DNA of 44,551 nucleotides, taken from the NCBI GenBank assembly GCA_019118745.1, contig DWYJ01000033.1, positions 1-44,551 of the forward strand. The letters run 5' to 3'. This document shows, piece by piece, positions 1 through 8,118 of this stretch (positions are counted from its first letter, which is position 1; every line of letters starts with the position of its first letter). The position numbers and the translations under genes are program-made. Under the pieces are notes generated by a model that saw only the letters and a list, made by a program, of their open reading frames with translations, had not been told where the DNA came from and ran no database searches. The DNA comes from Candidatus Desulfovibrio gallistercoris (lineage in GTDB: Bacteria; Desulfobacterota; Desulfovibrionia; Desulfovibrionales; Desulfovibrionaceae).

Positions 1-2
1 CC

Positions 3-131
3 CGCGAAGTGAAAAAGCTGCTCACCCAGCTGGTCAATGAAGAAGTGCTGGAATTCTGGTCCTCCGGTTCCACCACCATGTACGGTCTCAAGGGCGCCGG
101 CAAGCAGTCCCACGCCGAAGGCGAAGACTAG
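3..131 (+). CDS. dsrD: DsrD, C-terminal part (5' end outside window)
   Basis: Only the last 42 residues are present, ending in TAG at 129-131. The peptide holds the motifs REVKKLL, LVNEEVLEFW and SSGSTTMYGLKGAGKQ, followed by an acidic tail, and matches my memory of DsrD from Desulfovibrio very closely. DsrD is a small cytoplasmic winged-helix protein encoded after dsrAB, reported to act as an activator of dissimilatory sulfite reductase, which reduces sulfite in sulfate respiration. The upstream dsrAB genes would lie just outside the window. A strong terminator follows about 75 bases after the stop, so this is the end of the dsr operon. This fragment is the best evidence that the organism is a sulfate reducer. 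Confidence 0.9.
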   Translation, partial: REVKKLLTQLVNEEVLEFWSSGSTTMYGLKGAGKQSHAEGED

Positions 132-207
132 CCGCTCCCCCAGCCCCCCGGGATACTTTTTTGCCACACATTGCGTCAGCATCCGTTTCCACGCCGTGCT
201 GACCTCC

Positions 208-246
208 ACAAAACCGGCGGAATGTGCCTTCCCGCCGGTTTTTTGT
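208..246 (+). terminator. Rho-independent terminator after dsrD
   Basis: The arms AAAACCGGCGG and CCGCCGGTTTT pair perfectly around a loop of about nine bases (AATGTGCCTTC region) and are followed by a run of T. It lies downstream of the dsrD stop and in the same orientation. Confidence 0.9.
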
Positions 247-268
247 CAGTCTAAGCTAATGGTGGATG

Positions 269-306
269 CTGGGGAGGGGGGCCTTTGCAAAGGTCCCCCT
301 CCCCAG
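269..306. repeat. G-run/C-run hairpin, family 2 copy 1
   Basis: CTGGGGAGGGGG at 269-280 pairs exactly with CCCCCTCCCCAG at 295-306, and the inner CCTTTGCAAAGG is itself a palindrome. It is followed by AGCGCCCCCTCCCC. Similar hairpins occur at 38644-38698, 41021-41048 and, in another form, near 43754 and 44152. No T-tract follows, so it is not a typical terminator. Confidence 0.75.
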
Positions 307-524
307 CGCCCCCTCCCCTCGAAAATCTTGCCGGGGTCCCTCACCGTCCGGGTAACGCCCCAGCCCCGCCCTGTTCCCCCAGTCCCCCGGCGGCACGACG
401 AAACTGCACGGCGGTGGCGCATGGCTGCCCTGGCGCTGCCGTCTGATGTGGCCTTCTCCCCTATCGCCGGGACGGCGCTCCACCGCCGATTGGTATTGCC
501 GCTGCCTGCAATCGCGTCCGCCGT
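307..524. other. Gene-free spacer
   Basis: The 543-base gap between dsrD and the next gene holds a terminator, a family 2 hairpin and a family 1 repeat. In the rest (307-524) I see no gene, no convincing promoter and no further repeat. The reading frames that cross it have no ribosome-binding site and give proline/arginine-rich peptides typical of non-coding GC-rich DNA. Confidence 0.6.
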
Positions 525-678
525 CTGGAGCGCCTTGTCATTGCAAAAGGCAAAATGCGAGGCGGCAGAACAGCGCCGCCCGGCCAAAATCGAACGGGGA
601 AAACACGTTTTTTCCGCGAAACGCCAGGCCGTATGTATGGGTTGAAAGGCGAAGCGTTCCAAACTGAAAATGCTCTAA
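525..678 (+). repeat. Family 1 four-hairpin repeat, copy 1
   Basis: This is a forward, somewhat degenerate copy. It shows the GGCAAAATGCGAGGCGGC block, the GCGCCGCCCGGCC block, the ACGTTTTTTCCGCGAAACGCCAGGCCGTATG block and the closing TGCTCTAA. Its last bases provide the TAG stop codon of the minus-strand iron-sulfur flavoprotein gene at 675-677. Confidence 0.85.
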
Positions 679-1307
679 CGGATGAAGTTGGTAAACGTGA
701 CCGGTTCCTGCTCCGGCAGGGCGACAGCGGCTTTCTTTCCGGCATCAAGACAGGCGAGCAGCCACGCCATGTTCCGGCCAAGATAGCGCTTGTTCTGCAT
801 CCCTTCTTTGTCCTCGCGCACTTCCTCTGGATTTGTGCCGTGTACCGCGTTCCAGTAACGGGCCGTGACGATGGGCATTTGCATGAGAGAAAAGTATTTG
901 TGCATCTGATCCAGACTGGCCGTGGTGCCTTCGCGGCGTGCCGAAACGACACAGGCTGCCGGTTTGTGCTGAAAACGCCTGCCGCCGCCGCAAAAATCGG
1001 CAAAAAAGACACGATCCATAAATGAGGTGATGCTGCCCCCGGCCGCGCCCCAATGAACAGGGCTGCCGAACACATATCCATCGTAGTTGGCGGCAATACC
1101 AAGGAATTCATTCACACGGTCATCGAAGACGCAAACACCGCGCTCCACGCATTTGCGGCAGTCGATGCAGCCGGAAAGCGGTTTGCCCCCAATCCAGAAA
1201 AGTTCAGTTTCGATCCCTGCATTTTCAATCGTGTCCGCCACTTCCCTGAGGGCGGTAAAGGTACACCCCTTGGAATGCGGACTACCGTTAACGAGAATGA
1301 CTTTCAT
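675..1307 (-). CDS. Iron-sulfur flavoprotein / NADPH-dependent FMN reductase family
   Basis: This 210-residue protein starts MKVILVNGSPHSKGCT, the FMN-phosphate loop (GSPHSKG) of the flavodoxin-like FMN reductase fold. Around residues 47-59 it has cysteines spaced C-x2-C-x2-C-x5-C, the compact motif of archaeal and anaerobe iron-sulfur flavoproteins that carry a 4Fe-4S cluster next to FMN. FGSPVHWG is the second flavin-contact loop. The start at 1307 is preferred because AAGGAGCC lies seven bases upstream; longer in-frame starts lack this. These proteins move electrons to acceptors such as oxygen, peroxide or quinones; the substrate here is unknown. It is the downstream partner of the SDR gene on the same strand. 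Its stop codon lies inside a dispersed repeat. A second protein of the same type is at 8831. Confidence 0.85.
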   Translation of the reverse strand: MKVILVNGSPHSKGCTFTALREVADTIENAGIETELFWIGGKPLSGCIDCRKCVERGVCVFDDRVNEFLGIAANYDGYVFGSPVHWGAAGGSITSFMDRVFFADFCGGGRRFQHKPAACVVSARREGTTASLDQMHKYFSLMQMPIVTARYWNAVHGTNPEEVREDKEGMQNKRYLGRNMAWLLACLDAGKKAAVALPEQEPVTFTNFIR

Positions 1308-1329
1308 CTGAAGGCTCCTTGTTTTTCTT

Positions 1330-2181
1330 TTACGCATCCGTCTGGACACTGAGCGACGCCCACCGGCGAATTTCCCGCTCTCTGTCTTCCACAAACTGCT
1401 CGCCGATTTTTACGGCTGCTGAACCAAGCAGAAGACGAAACGGCCCTTCCGGCATTTCCACGGCCTTGATGATGACCCCTGCGGCCTTACGCAGATCCCC
1501 CCAGCCCCTGAGGCCGGAATCATCGGGATTCTGGAGTCTGACTTTGCGCTTGCCCGCTGTCTGTCGATAGTCGTCAATATTATTATCATTAATGTCTATG
1601 GAACGGTAAAAAAAATCCGTCTTGAAGGGGCCGGGTTCCACGACCATGACTTTGATCCCCAGAGGAGCGACCTCCTTGCGCAACCCGTCCGAGAGCCCCT
1701 CCACCGCGCACTTGCTTGCGCCGTAAAAGGCGGAGCCTTCTGATGTGTTCAGGGCCGCAATAGAGGAAAAATTGACGATCGCTCCCTTATGCGCCTTGCG
1801 CATGTAAGGAAGTACATATTGAATGGTGCGTACCGTTCCCCCGAAATTAGTATCAAACTGTCGGCGGATTTCGATCTCGCTGCATTCTTCCACCGCGCCG
1901 CGCAGGCAGTAGCCAGCATTGTTCACAAGAACGTCAATTGCTCCGAAACGTTGCATCCCCTTTTTGACTGCGGCGGCCACACTGGCGTCGTCCGTAACGT
2001 CAAGACGCACTGCAATCGCAGTTTCTGGAAATCGTCGGACGAGGTCCTCCAGCGTTTCCGGTGTTCTTGCTGTGACAATGACCTGCTTGCCCTGTTCCAG
2101 GGCCGTTTCGGCAAGGTTCCTGCCGAAACCTGACGAACAGCCTGTGATCAGCCAGGTTGCTTGCGTATGCTGTATTGCCAT
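1330..2181 (-). CDS. Short-chain dehydrogenase/reductase (SDR)
   Basis: A classical SDR of 283 residues. Near the N-terminus TGCSSGFG matches the TGxxxGxG dinucleotide-binding motif, NNAG follows at the usual distance, then the catalytic YGASK (YxxxK) and PGPFKTDF. It presumably oxidises or reduces an alcohol/carbonyl with NAD(P)H; the substrate cannot be read from sequence. I prefer the ATG at 2181 because GGAG lies seven bases upstream; an ATG five codons earlier has no clear ribosome-binding site. It is divergent from the Tat-exported DUF362 gene at 2478 and lies 22 bases before the iron-sulfur flavoprotein, with which it probably forms a transcript. Family assignment is sure, substrate unknown. 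Confidence 0.9.
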   Translation of the reverse strand: MAIQHTQATWLITGCSSGFGRNLAETALEQGKQVIVTARTPETLEDLVRRFPETAIAVRLDVTDDASVAAAVKKGMQRFGAIDVLVNNAGYCLRGAVEECSEIEIRRQFDTNFGGTVRTIQYVLPYMRKAHKGAIVNFSSIAALNTSEGSAFYGASKCAVEGLSDGLRKEVAPLGIKVMVVEPGPFKTDFFYRSIDINDNNIDDYRQTAGKRKVRLQNPDDSGLRGWGDLRKAAGVIIKAVEMPEGPFRLLLGSAAVKIGEQFVEDREREIRRWASLSVQTDA

Positions 2182-2477
2182 CCTGATGCTCCGCATAAGT
2201 TTGTATTTGTGCGGATGCTATCCCACGCTGCTGAAACCGGCTATGCCCATTTCATCCTGAAAATTGCCTGAATCGCTCTTTTCTGAGGGGAGAGCAATCT
2301 TCCGCGCGGATGACTCCAAGCGGATTTCTGACGAACATCTGGGGATCTTTCCCTTTTTTTAGGCGAATAGGGCAAAAAGAAGAGCGAATCCGGCATACGC
2401 ATCATTGCTGGCGAAGGGTAAAATAACCATTGCGAGGAATGTTCTTACTGATGCCTTACTCAAGGAGGAAAACTGAC

Positions 2478-3455
2478 ATGTCTGCTTATCTTTCGCGCCG
2501 CACCTTTCTTAAAAGCGGTTCTGCCATGTTGGGAGCTGCGGCTGTCGCCGGAGCCATGCCGCTTACTGGGCAGGCTGGGGACGTTCAAACTGCCCCGCGG
2601 GCTAAAGTATATTTTTCAAGAGAAATATCCCCCGCTGCCATGCTCAGACTTTATGGCAGGATAAACCAGGATATCGGGGGTAAAATCGCCCTCAAAGTTC
2701 ATACAGGCGAACCTCACGGACCGAATATCCTGCCTCCGGCATGGATAAAAAATGTTCAGGAACATATTCCCAACTCCACTATCGTGGAGTGCAATGTTCT
2801 CTATGACAGCCCGCGTCAGACAACGGAAGGTCACAGGCAAGTGCTCAAAACCAACGGATGGACGTTTTCCGATGTGGATATCATGGATGCCGACGGAGAT
2901 GCTCCACTGCCGATTCCCGGCGGACAACAGCTTTCTGAAATCCGCGTCGGCAAACATCTGCTGAACTATGATTCCATGATCGTTCTGACACATTTCAAGG
3001 GGCATGGTCTGGCTGGTTTTGGAGGCTCGTTAAAAAATATCGCTATTGGCTGCTCTTCTCCGCAGGGGGGTAAGCTTCAAATTCATCATCCGCGCACAGA
3101 AAAGGGATGGGAATTAGGCCCCGCCATGCTGCAACGCATGGTTGAAGGCGGGTGCGGCATCACCAGTCATTTTGGAAAACGCATTGTCTACCTCAACGTA
3201 CTGCGCAACATGTCGGTGGACTGCGACTGTGCGGGGGCCAGAGCAGCAGCGCCCACAGCGCCGGATCTGGGCATTCTCGCCTCGACGGACATCCTGGCCA
3301 TTGACCAGGCGTCCATCGACATGGTTTTTCGCTTGCCCGCGGCACAAAATCAGGATTTGATAGAGCGTATCACCAGCCGCGCAGGTCTGTGTCAGCTTGA
3401 GTACATGAGATTGCTCGGTATGGGAAACAGCGACTACGAACTGATTGCGCTCTGA
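2478..3455 (+). CDS. Tat-exported DUF362-domain protein
   Basis: A 325-residue protein that begins with a twin-arginine signal, SRRTFLKSG followed by a hydrophobic Ala-rich stretch and a likely cleavage near residue 30. The mature part looks like a DUF362 domain: HFKGHGLAGFGGSLKNIAIG in the middle and, later, NVLRNMSVDCDC and the GILASTDILAIDQASID stretch, which are typical of this family. Unlike many DUF362 proteins it has no C-terminal 4Fe-4S ferredoxin domain. The start is fixed by AAGGAGGAA at 2462-2470. It is expected to be folded with a cofactor in the cytoplasm and exported to the periplasm. The biochemical role of DUF362 proteins is not established. It is followed 51 bases later by the AraC-type regulator. 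Confidence 0.8.
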   Translation: MSAYLSRRTFLKSGSAMLGAAAVAGAMPLTGQAGDVQTAPRAKVYFSREISPAAMLRLYGRINQDIGGKIALKVHTGEPHGPNILPPAWIKNVQEHIPNSTIVECNVLYDSPRQTTEGHRQVLKTNGWTFSDVDIMDADGDAPLPIPGGQQLSEIRVGKHLLNYDSMIVLTHFKGHGLAGFGGSLKNIAIGCSSPQGGKLQIHHPRTEKGWELGPAMLQRMVEGGCGITSHFGKRIVYLNVLRNMSVDCDCAGARAAAPTAPDLGILASTDILAIDQASIDMVFRLPAAQNQDLIERITSRAGLCQLEYMRLLGMGNSDYELIAL

Positions 3456-3506
3456 TTTCCAGGCATATTCAGAATCAAATGTTAAAAACGGGCAGCGGGA
3501 GCGAAT

Positions 3507-4406
3507 ATGGCAAAATCGACACTCCAAGACGGAATACATGAGGCGCTGAAGGTCGGCTTGCTGAAATGGCTCCCTGTCCCATCGCGCCTGAAAACCGCCA
3601 TCGAAGGATTAAATCTAAGCCGGTACGATGAAGAAGTCTCGGCAACTCGCTGTTTCTATGAGCCTATGGTGGCTCTGGTCGTGCAGGGGTTCAAACGCTC
3701 CAGAATAGGAGAACATGAAGCCAATTACGGCGAAATGCACTGTGTAACGGTGGGCATCGATATGCCCGGAGTTTTCCACATCATGAACGCTTCTCCGAAT
3801 AATCCATTTCTTTCGCTTTCCGTAAAACTTGACAGGCGCATCATCGCCCGGCTGATGGCGGAAGATCCAACCCTCGTTACCGCTGGAGAAGGGAACTGGA
3901 ATCCCGTCGTGGTGGACAAGGCGGGCAAAGAACTCTTACAGGCTTTTCTCCGACTGGTCGAACTTCTGGATACGCCGTCGCGAATCCCTGTTCTGGCCCC
4001 CATGATCTTGCGGGAGATACACTACTACCTGCTTTGTGGCAGTCAGGGTGGATGCCTGCGATTATTTAGTTCCGTCGGCACTCAGGCCAACCAGATAGCC
4101 GAAGCCATTTCCTGGTTGCGGGAACATTATGCGGACTCCCTGAACATGGAGGATCTGGCCCGGCGTGTGAACATGGCATCCTCCACCTTTAACCGCCATT
4201 TCAAACAGCTGACGAGCCTGAGCCCACTCCAGTTCCAGAAACGTCTGCGCCTGTATGAAGCTGAACGTCTGATGCTGCTGGAAGGTCAGGATGCGGGCAC
4301 AGCGGCGCTTAAGGTCGGCTATGAAAGCGCCTCCCAGTTCAACAGGGAATATAAACGCCAGTTTGGCGCGCCTCCCCGCAGGGACATAGTCCAGAAACGC
4401 TCTTGA
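3507..4406 (+). CDS. AraC-family transcription regulator (YqhC-like)
   Basis: A 299-residue two-domain regulator. Residues about 20-190 form an AraC-type N-terminal domain (RCFYEPMVALVVQGFKR), and residues about 195-295 carry two helix-turn-helix motifs (MEDLARRVNMASSTFNRHFKQ and AALKVGYESASQFNREYKRQFG). The overall pattern is that of the AraC_N/HTH_18 group that includes E. coli YqhC, which activates the aldehyde-reducing genes yqhD and dkgA. Here a DkgA-like reductase (7184) and a second aldo/keto reductase (9385) lie downstream, so it is the natural candidate regulator of this block. That link is inferred from context. GGGAG upstream supports the start at 3507. A terminator at 4441 separates it from the downstream operon. 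Confidence 0.88.
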   Translation: MAKSTLQDGIHEALKVGLLKWLPVPSRLKTAIEGLNLSRYDEEVSATRCFYEPMVALVVQGFKRSRIGEHEANYGEMHCVTVGIDMPGVFHIMNASPNNPFLSLSVKLDRRIIARLMAEDPTLVTAGEGNWNPVVVDKAGKELLQAFLRLVELLDTPSRIPVLAPMILREIHYYLLCGSQGGCLRLFSSVGTQANQIAEAISWLREHYADSLNMEDLARRVNMASSTFNRHFKQLTSLSPLQFQKRLRLYEAERLMLLEGQDAGTAALKVGYESASQFNREYKRQFGAPPRRDIVQKRS

Positions 4407-4440
4407 CGCCGCAGGGTCCAGACCGCCCCCTCTACTTTTC

Positions 4441-4485
4441 AGGCGGAAAGCTCTCTCCATAGTAAGAGCTTTCCGCCTTCTCTTT
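4441..4485 (+). terminator. Terminator after the AraC-type regulator
   Basis: AGGCGGAAAGCTCT (4441-4454) pairs perfectly with AGAGCTTTCCGCCT (4465-4478) around a ten-base loop, followed by TCTCTTT. Confidence 0.8.
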
Positions 4486-4510
4486 ACCCGTTTCATCTCT
4501 CTGGGGCATT

Positions 4511-4620
4511 TTTACGGCCTGTCGTTTCGCAGAAAAAACGCAATTTTTCCGCTACATTCGGGCCGGGCGGCACTGTGTCGCCGCCTCGCGTTTTACCTTT
4601 TTCAAATGTGAACGTTCTAT
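4511..4620 (-). repeat. Family 1 four-hairpin repeat, copy 2 (reverse, truncated)
   Basis: A reverse-orientation copy lacking the GTTTGAAAC hairpin. It shows TACGGCCTGTCGTTTCGC, GGGCCGGGCGGC, GCCGCCTCGCGTTTTACC and ends AACGTTCTAT. It fills most of the 318-base gap between the AraC-type gene and the CMD-family gene; the remaining bases (4621-4724) are the leader of the next gene, where I see no certain promoter. Confidence 0.8.
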
Positions 4621-4724
4621 CGGTCGGATCAGGCAAACAATAGCGCGGATCGGGTATGGCCCCCCTCTTGGAGTCCCTAAGATGTCACCAGACAGCAGGG
4701 AAATTCCGTGACAAGGAGGGGTTC

Positions 4725-5459
4725 GTGTTGTTGAGATCGTTGATCGCCTTTCTTGGTCTTTGTTTTACCGTAACAACAGGATTATCAGATATGGTCTACG
4801 CTCAAAATGCATCGTCTGAGCAGGTTCTGGATGCCAGACAGCAAAGCATCATCCCCATTGCGGCATTCACGGCGAAGGGAGATGTGGAAAATTTGAAGGC
4901 AGCTCTTGCCCAAGGGCTGCAAAACGGCATGACCGTCAGCGAGATACGGGAAGTGCTGGTACAGATGTATGCGTATGCCGGCTTTCCGCGCAGCCTGACG
5001 GGGCTGGACACCTTCATCGCCCTGCTTGATGAGCGGAAAGCTCAGGGCATCCATGATGAAATCGGCAAAGACGCCACGCCCTTGCCCGATACGGCAAATA
5101 TTCGCGAACTTGGCACGGCGAATCAGACCGCCGTCATCGGCAGACCAGCCAGCGGGCGGATCTATGAATTTGCTCCCATCATCGACACTTTTCTGAAGGA
5201 ACATCTCTTCGGCGATATTTTCAGTCGTGATGTCCTCAGCTTCCAGGAACGGGAGCTTGCCACGGTTTCCGCACTGGCCAGCCTCCCTGCCGAAACGCAG
5301 TTGCGTTCCCATTTGAAGTGCTGCCTGGTTGTCGGCTGGAACGAAGCCCAGATGAAAATGTTTGTCTCCGTACTTGAAACGAACGTCGGTAAGGCGGAAG
5401 CGGAATTGGCTGAAAGGAGCCTGGCGGCCGTACTGCAAAACAGGGCGCGGTCTAAATAA
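4725..5459 (+). CDS. Carboxymuconolactone decarboxylase (CMD) family protein, exported
   Basis: This 244-residue protein has an N-terminal hydrophobic signal sequence (residues about 3-25, ending near VYAQ) followed by two CMD/AhpD-like domains. The first contains EIREVLVQMYAYAGFPRS and the second ERELATVSALASLP followed by QLRSHLKCCLVVG, motifs typical of this fold. Members are gamma-carboxymuconolactone decarboxylases or AhpD-type alkylhydroperoxidases; the CxxC of AhpD is not present in canonical form, so peroxidase activity is doubtful. I chose GTG at 4725 because AAGGAGGGG at 4713-4721 precedes it; the upstream ATG at 4656 has no ribosome-binding site and would block the signal peptide. 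It is the first gene of an apparent operon reaching 11353. Confidence 0.82.
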   Translation: MLLRSLIAFLGLCFTVTTGLSDMVYAQNASSEQVLDARQQSIIPIAAFTAKGDVENLKAALAQGLQNGMTVSEIREVLVQMYAYAGFPRSLTGLDTFIALLDERKAQGIHDEIGKDATPLPDTANIRELGTANQTAVIGRPASGRIYEFAPIIDTFLKEHLFGDIFSRDVLSFQERELATVSALASLPAETQLRSHLKCCLVVGWNEAQMKMFVSVLETNVGKAEAELAERSLAAVLQNRARSK

Positions 5460-5492
5460 TACGGAAAAAGCGTTCTATTACGGGAGACTGAC

Positions 5493-6548
5493 ATGAAAAA
5501 CACGCTTTTGATGACGCTGGCGATGGCATCTTCTCTGGCGTTCACTGATGTCGCGAATGCGGCTGAAAACAATCCGTTCGGTCTGGTCTACAAGGGGGCT
5601 GTCGTGGAAAACGTCAACGGCAAGGTGAACATCCATCCGGTCACCTATACGTTGAACGGACTGAAGATTGCGGCCAACGTCTATACGCCCGCCGGATACG
5701 AGGCGGAGAAAAAATATCCCGCCGTGGTGGTGGCGCACCCCAACGGCGGAGTCAAGGAACAGGTAGCCGGGCTTTATGCCCAGCGTCTGGCGGAAAAAGG
5801 GTATATCACCATCACGGCGGACGCTTCCTATCAGGGGGCCAGCGAGGGCACGCCCCGGAATGTGGACAAGCCCTTTTACCGCACTGAGGACATCCACGGC
5901 ATGGCTGACTACATCAGCGCCTACCCCGGCGTGGACGCCGATCGCATCGGCGCTCTGGGCATCTGTGGCGGGGGTGGCTATACGCTGAACGCCGCCAAAT
6001 CCGATAAGCGCTTCCGGGCTGTGGCGACCCTGAGCATGTTCAATTCCGGCCTGGTACGGCGCAACGGTTATATGGACACGCAGCTTGATTCCATCCAGAC
6101 CCGCCTGAAGGAAGCGTCGGACGCCCGCATCAAAGAGCTTGCCGGAGAAATAAGCTATTCCGGCAACGTCGATCTTGACGCGCTGACGGACGAGAGCATC
6201 AGCAAGATCCCCACCGACCTCTACCGTGAAGGCATGGTCTACTACGGAAAGACGCACCGTCACCCCAACTCCACATTCCGCTATACGACCAGCAGTCTCA
6301 TGGATTTGATGCGCTGGGACGCCACCGACAACATCGATCTGATCAATGTCCCCCTGCTGCTGATGGCCGGAGAAAAGGCTGACTCGCTGTACATGTCCCA
6401 GGAAGCCTTCGAGAAAGCGACGGGAACCACCGACAAGGAGCTGTTCCTCATTCCCGGAGCCACGCATATCCAAACCTACTTTGTGCCGGAATATGTGGAT
6501 CAGGCTGTCGGCAAGCTCACGGAATTCTACGGCAAGCATCTGAAATAG
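5493..6548 (+). CDS. Exported alpha/beta hydrolase (dienelactone hydrolase-like)
   Basis: A 351-residue protein with a clear Sec signal peptide (MKNTLLMTLAMASSLAF, likely cut after VANA). The core has AHPNGG as oxyanion-hole region, GICGGGG around residue 165 as a nucleophile elbow with Cys in place of Ser (the dienelactone hydrolase pattern G-x-C-x-G), a late Asp in AGEKADSLY and a His in GATHIQ. It is expected to hydrolyse an ester or lactone in the periplasm; the true substrate is unknown. GGGAG at 5482-5486 supports the start. It lies 33 bases after the CMD-family gene, a pairing seen in aromatic or lactone metabolism but also in stress clusters. Confidence 0.83.
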   Translation: MKNTLLMTLAMASSLAFTDVANAAENNPFGLVYKGAVVENVNGKVNIHPVTYTLNGLKIAANVYTPAGYEAEKKYPAVVVAHPNGGVKEQVAGLYAQRLAEKGYITITADASYQGASEGTPRNVDKPFYRTEDIHGMADYISAYPGVDADRIGALGICGGGGYTLNAAKSDKRFRAVATLSMFNSGLVRRNGYMDTQLDSIQTRLKEASDARIKELAGEISYSGNVDLDALTDESISKIPTDLYREGMVYYGKTHRHPNSTFRYTTSSLMDLMRWDATDNIDLINVPLLLMAGEKADSLYMSQEAFEKATGTTDKELFLIPGATHIQTYFVPEYVDQAVGKLTEFYGKHLK

Positions 6549-6623
6549 CCCGTCAGCGAAAAAGCGGCTCACGGAGGAAGTTGAAGTTCTTTCTCTGGCA
6601 CCGGACCTTTCACGGAGAATACC

Positions 6624-7106
6624 ATGAAACGCCTTTCCCTTTTCGTCCTTTCCCTGCTGTTTGCCTGGGGTATAACCATACTCCAGGTTCATGCGGAAAC
6701 TCAGGGGCAGATCGTGATTCCGGGAAGCTCCCGCTCCACATCCGCAGCTCCCAAGCAAAATTTTACAGGCAATGTCCGCGTTGCTCCGGCTTTTGATACT
6801 CAGCCCCCGCAACGCATCTATGGCGCATATGTCACCTTTGAGCCGGGCGCGCGTACCTACTGGCATATGCACCCACTGGGGCAGACGCTTATCGTCACGT
6901 CTGGCGTCGGCCTCACGCAGCAATGGGGCGGGCCGATACAGGTCATCCGGCAAGGAGACGTAGTGCTGTGCCCTCCGAACATCAAACACTGGCACGGCGC
7001 AGCTCCTGATACTTCTATGACGCATCTCGCCATTGGCAAACGACTGGACAGCCACAGCGTATCGTGGATGGAAGAGGTTAGTGACAGCCAATATACCCCA
7101 CAGTAA
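6624..7106 (+). CDS. Exported cupin-domain protein
   Basis: This 160-residue protein carries a signal peptide (residues 1-24, ending VHAE) and a single cupin barrel. The motif YWHMHPLGQTLIVTSG gives the two His and Gln of the first cupin motif and PPNIKHWHGA the His of the second, so a metal site is present. Such small cupins occur beside aldo/keto reductases and CMD-family proteins in many gut and environmental Proteobacteria; function is unproven. GGAG lies upstream with suitable spacing. It belongs to the 4725-11353 operon. Confidence 0.85.
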   Translation: MKRLSLFVLSLLFAWGITILQVHAETQGQIVIPGSSRSTSAAPKQNFTGNVRVAPAFDTQPPQRIYGAYVTFEPGARTYWHMHPLGQTLIVTSGVGLTQQWGGPIQVIRQGDVVLCPPNIKHWHGAAPDTSMTHLAIGKRLDSHSVSWMEEVSDSQYTPQ

Positions 7107-7183
7107 ATCTTAATTTATGGCAGGAATCCTGAGCATATCAGACGGAACACTTCATTTGCACACGATATTCGGAGGCGGCAAAG

Positions 7184-8035
7184 ATGAAAAACATTCGATT
7201 GAACGACGGTAACGCCATTCCCGCTGTGGGTTTTGGGGTGTTCATGATCCCCAATGACGGTTCCACCTATAACGCCGTGCGGGAAGCTCTGCGCGCGGGA
7301 TATCGCCATATAGACACGGCTGCCGCCTACTTCAATGAAGCCGAAGTGGGCAGCGCCATCCGGGACAGCGGCATTTCTCGGAAAGATATTTTCGTGACCA
7401 GCAAGCTCTGGCTCCAGGACTACGGCCATGAAGCGGCCAGAGCCGGCATAGAGGCTTCGCTCCGCAAGCTGCATATGGACTATGTCGACCTTTATCTGCT
7501 TCACCAGCCCTACGGCGACGTGCCGGGCGCGTGGAAGGCGCTGGAAGAGGCGCAGAAGGAAGGAAAGCTAAAGTCCATCGGCGTCAGCAACATGACTCCG
7601 GACCTGTGGAAAAAATTTGTTCCGCATTTCTCCATCTTGCCCGCCGTCAATCAAGTGGAGTGCAATCCCTTTTTTCAGCAGCGGGAACTGAGGAAACTGC
7701 TTGCCGCGGACGGCGTGGTGCTGGAAGCCTGGTTCCCCTTGGGGCACGGAGACAAAAGTTTGCTTGAGCATCCGCGTATCAGCGCACTGGCACAGAAATA
7801 CCACAAAAATGCCGGACAGATCATTTTGCGCTTCGAGGTTCAGGACGGCCTCGTCGTTCTGCCCAAATCAACCAATCCTGTCAGGATCGCCGGGAATATC
7901 GAAATATTCGACTTTTCCCTGACAGAAGAAGAGATGCAGGAACTGCGGGAGCTGGACACCGGCAGGGGAACTCACGATCCGGAAGCTCCTGGTCTGGGCG
8001 ACATGCTGCTGAAAAAATACAGGATACATGACTGA
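7184..8035 (+). CDS. Aldo/keto reductase, DkgA-like
   Basis: A 283-residue member of the AKR5/2,5-diketogluconate reductase group. The catalytic tetrad is intact: Asp44 and Tyr49 in HIDTAAAYFNE, Lys74 in TSKLW, His107 in LLHQPYG. VLPKSTNPVRI near the C-terminus is the NADPH-binding loop. It should reduce small aldehydes or ketones such as methylglyoxal or 2,5-diketo-D-gluconate with NADPH in the cytoplasm. GGAGG upstream supports the start. In E. coli the homologue is controlled by YqhC, and a YqhC-like regulator lies at 3507. Confidence 0.92.
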   Translation: MKNIRLNDGNAIPAVGFGVFMIPNDGSTYNAVREALRAGYRHIDTAAAYFNEAEVGSAIRDSGISRKDIFVTSKLWLQDYGHEAARAGIEASLRKLHMDYVDLYLLHQPYGDVPGAWKALEEAQKEGKLKSIGVSNMTPDLWKKFVPHFSILPAVNQVECNPFFQQRELRKLLAADGVVLEAWFPLGHGDKSLLEHPRISALAQKYHKNAGQIILRFEVQDGLVVLPKSTNPVRIAGNIEIFDFSLTEEEMQELRELDTGRGTHDPEAPGLGDMLLKKYRIHD

Positions 8036-8118
8036 CAAAACTCCGGGGCGGCCAGCCGCCATAAAAATCCCATCTGCAACGACAGCACAGCTCTTCATAT
8101 TCAGTTTAGTGAGGCAGC

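Noticed and set aside
37..645. A 202-codon frame after dsrD
   Set aside because: It overlaps the real dsrD end in another frame and then crosses terminator and repeats; composition is not protein-like.
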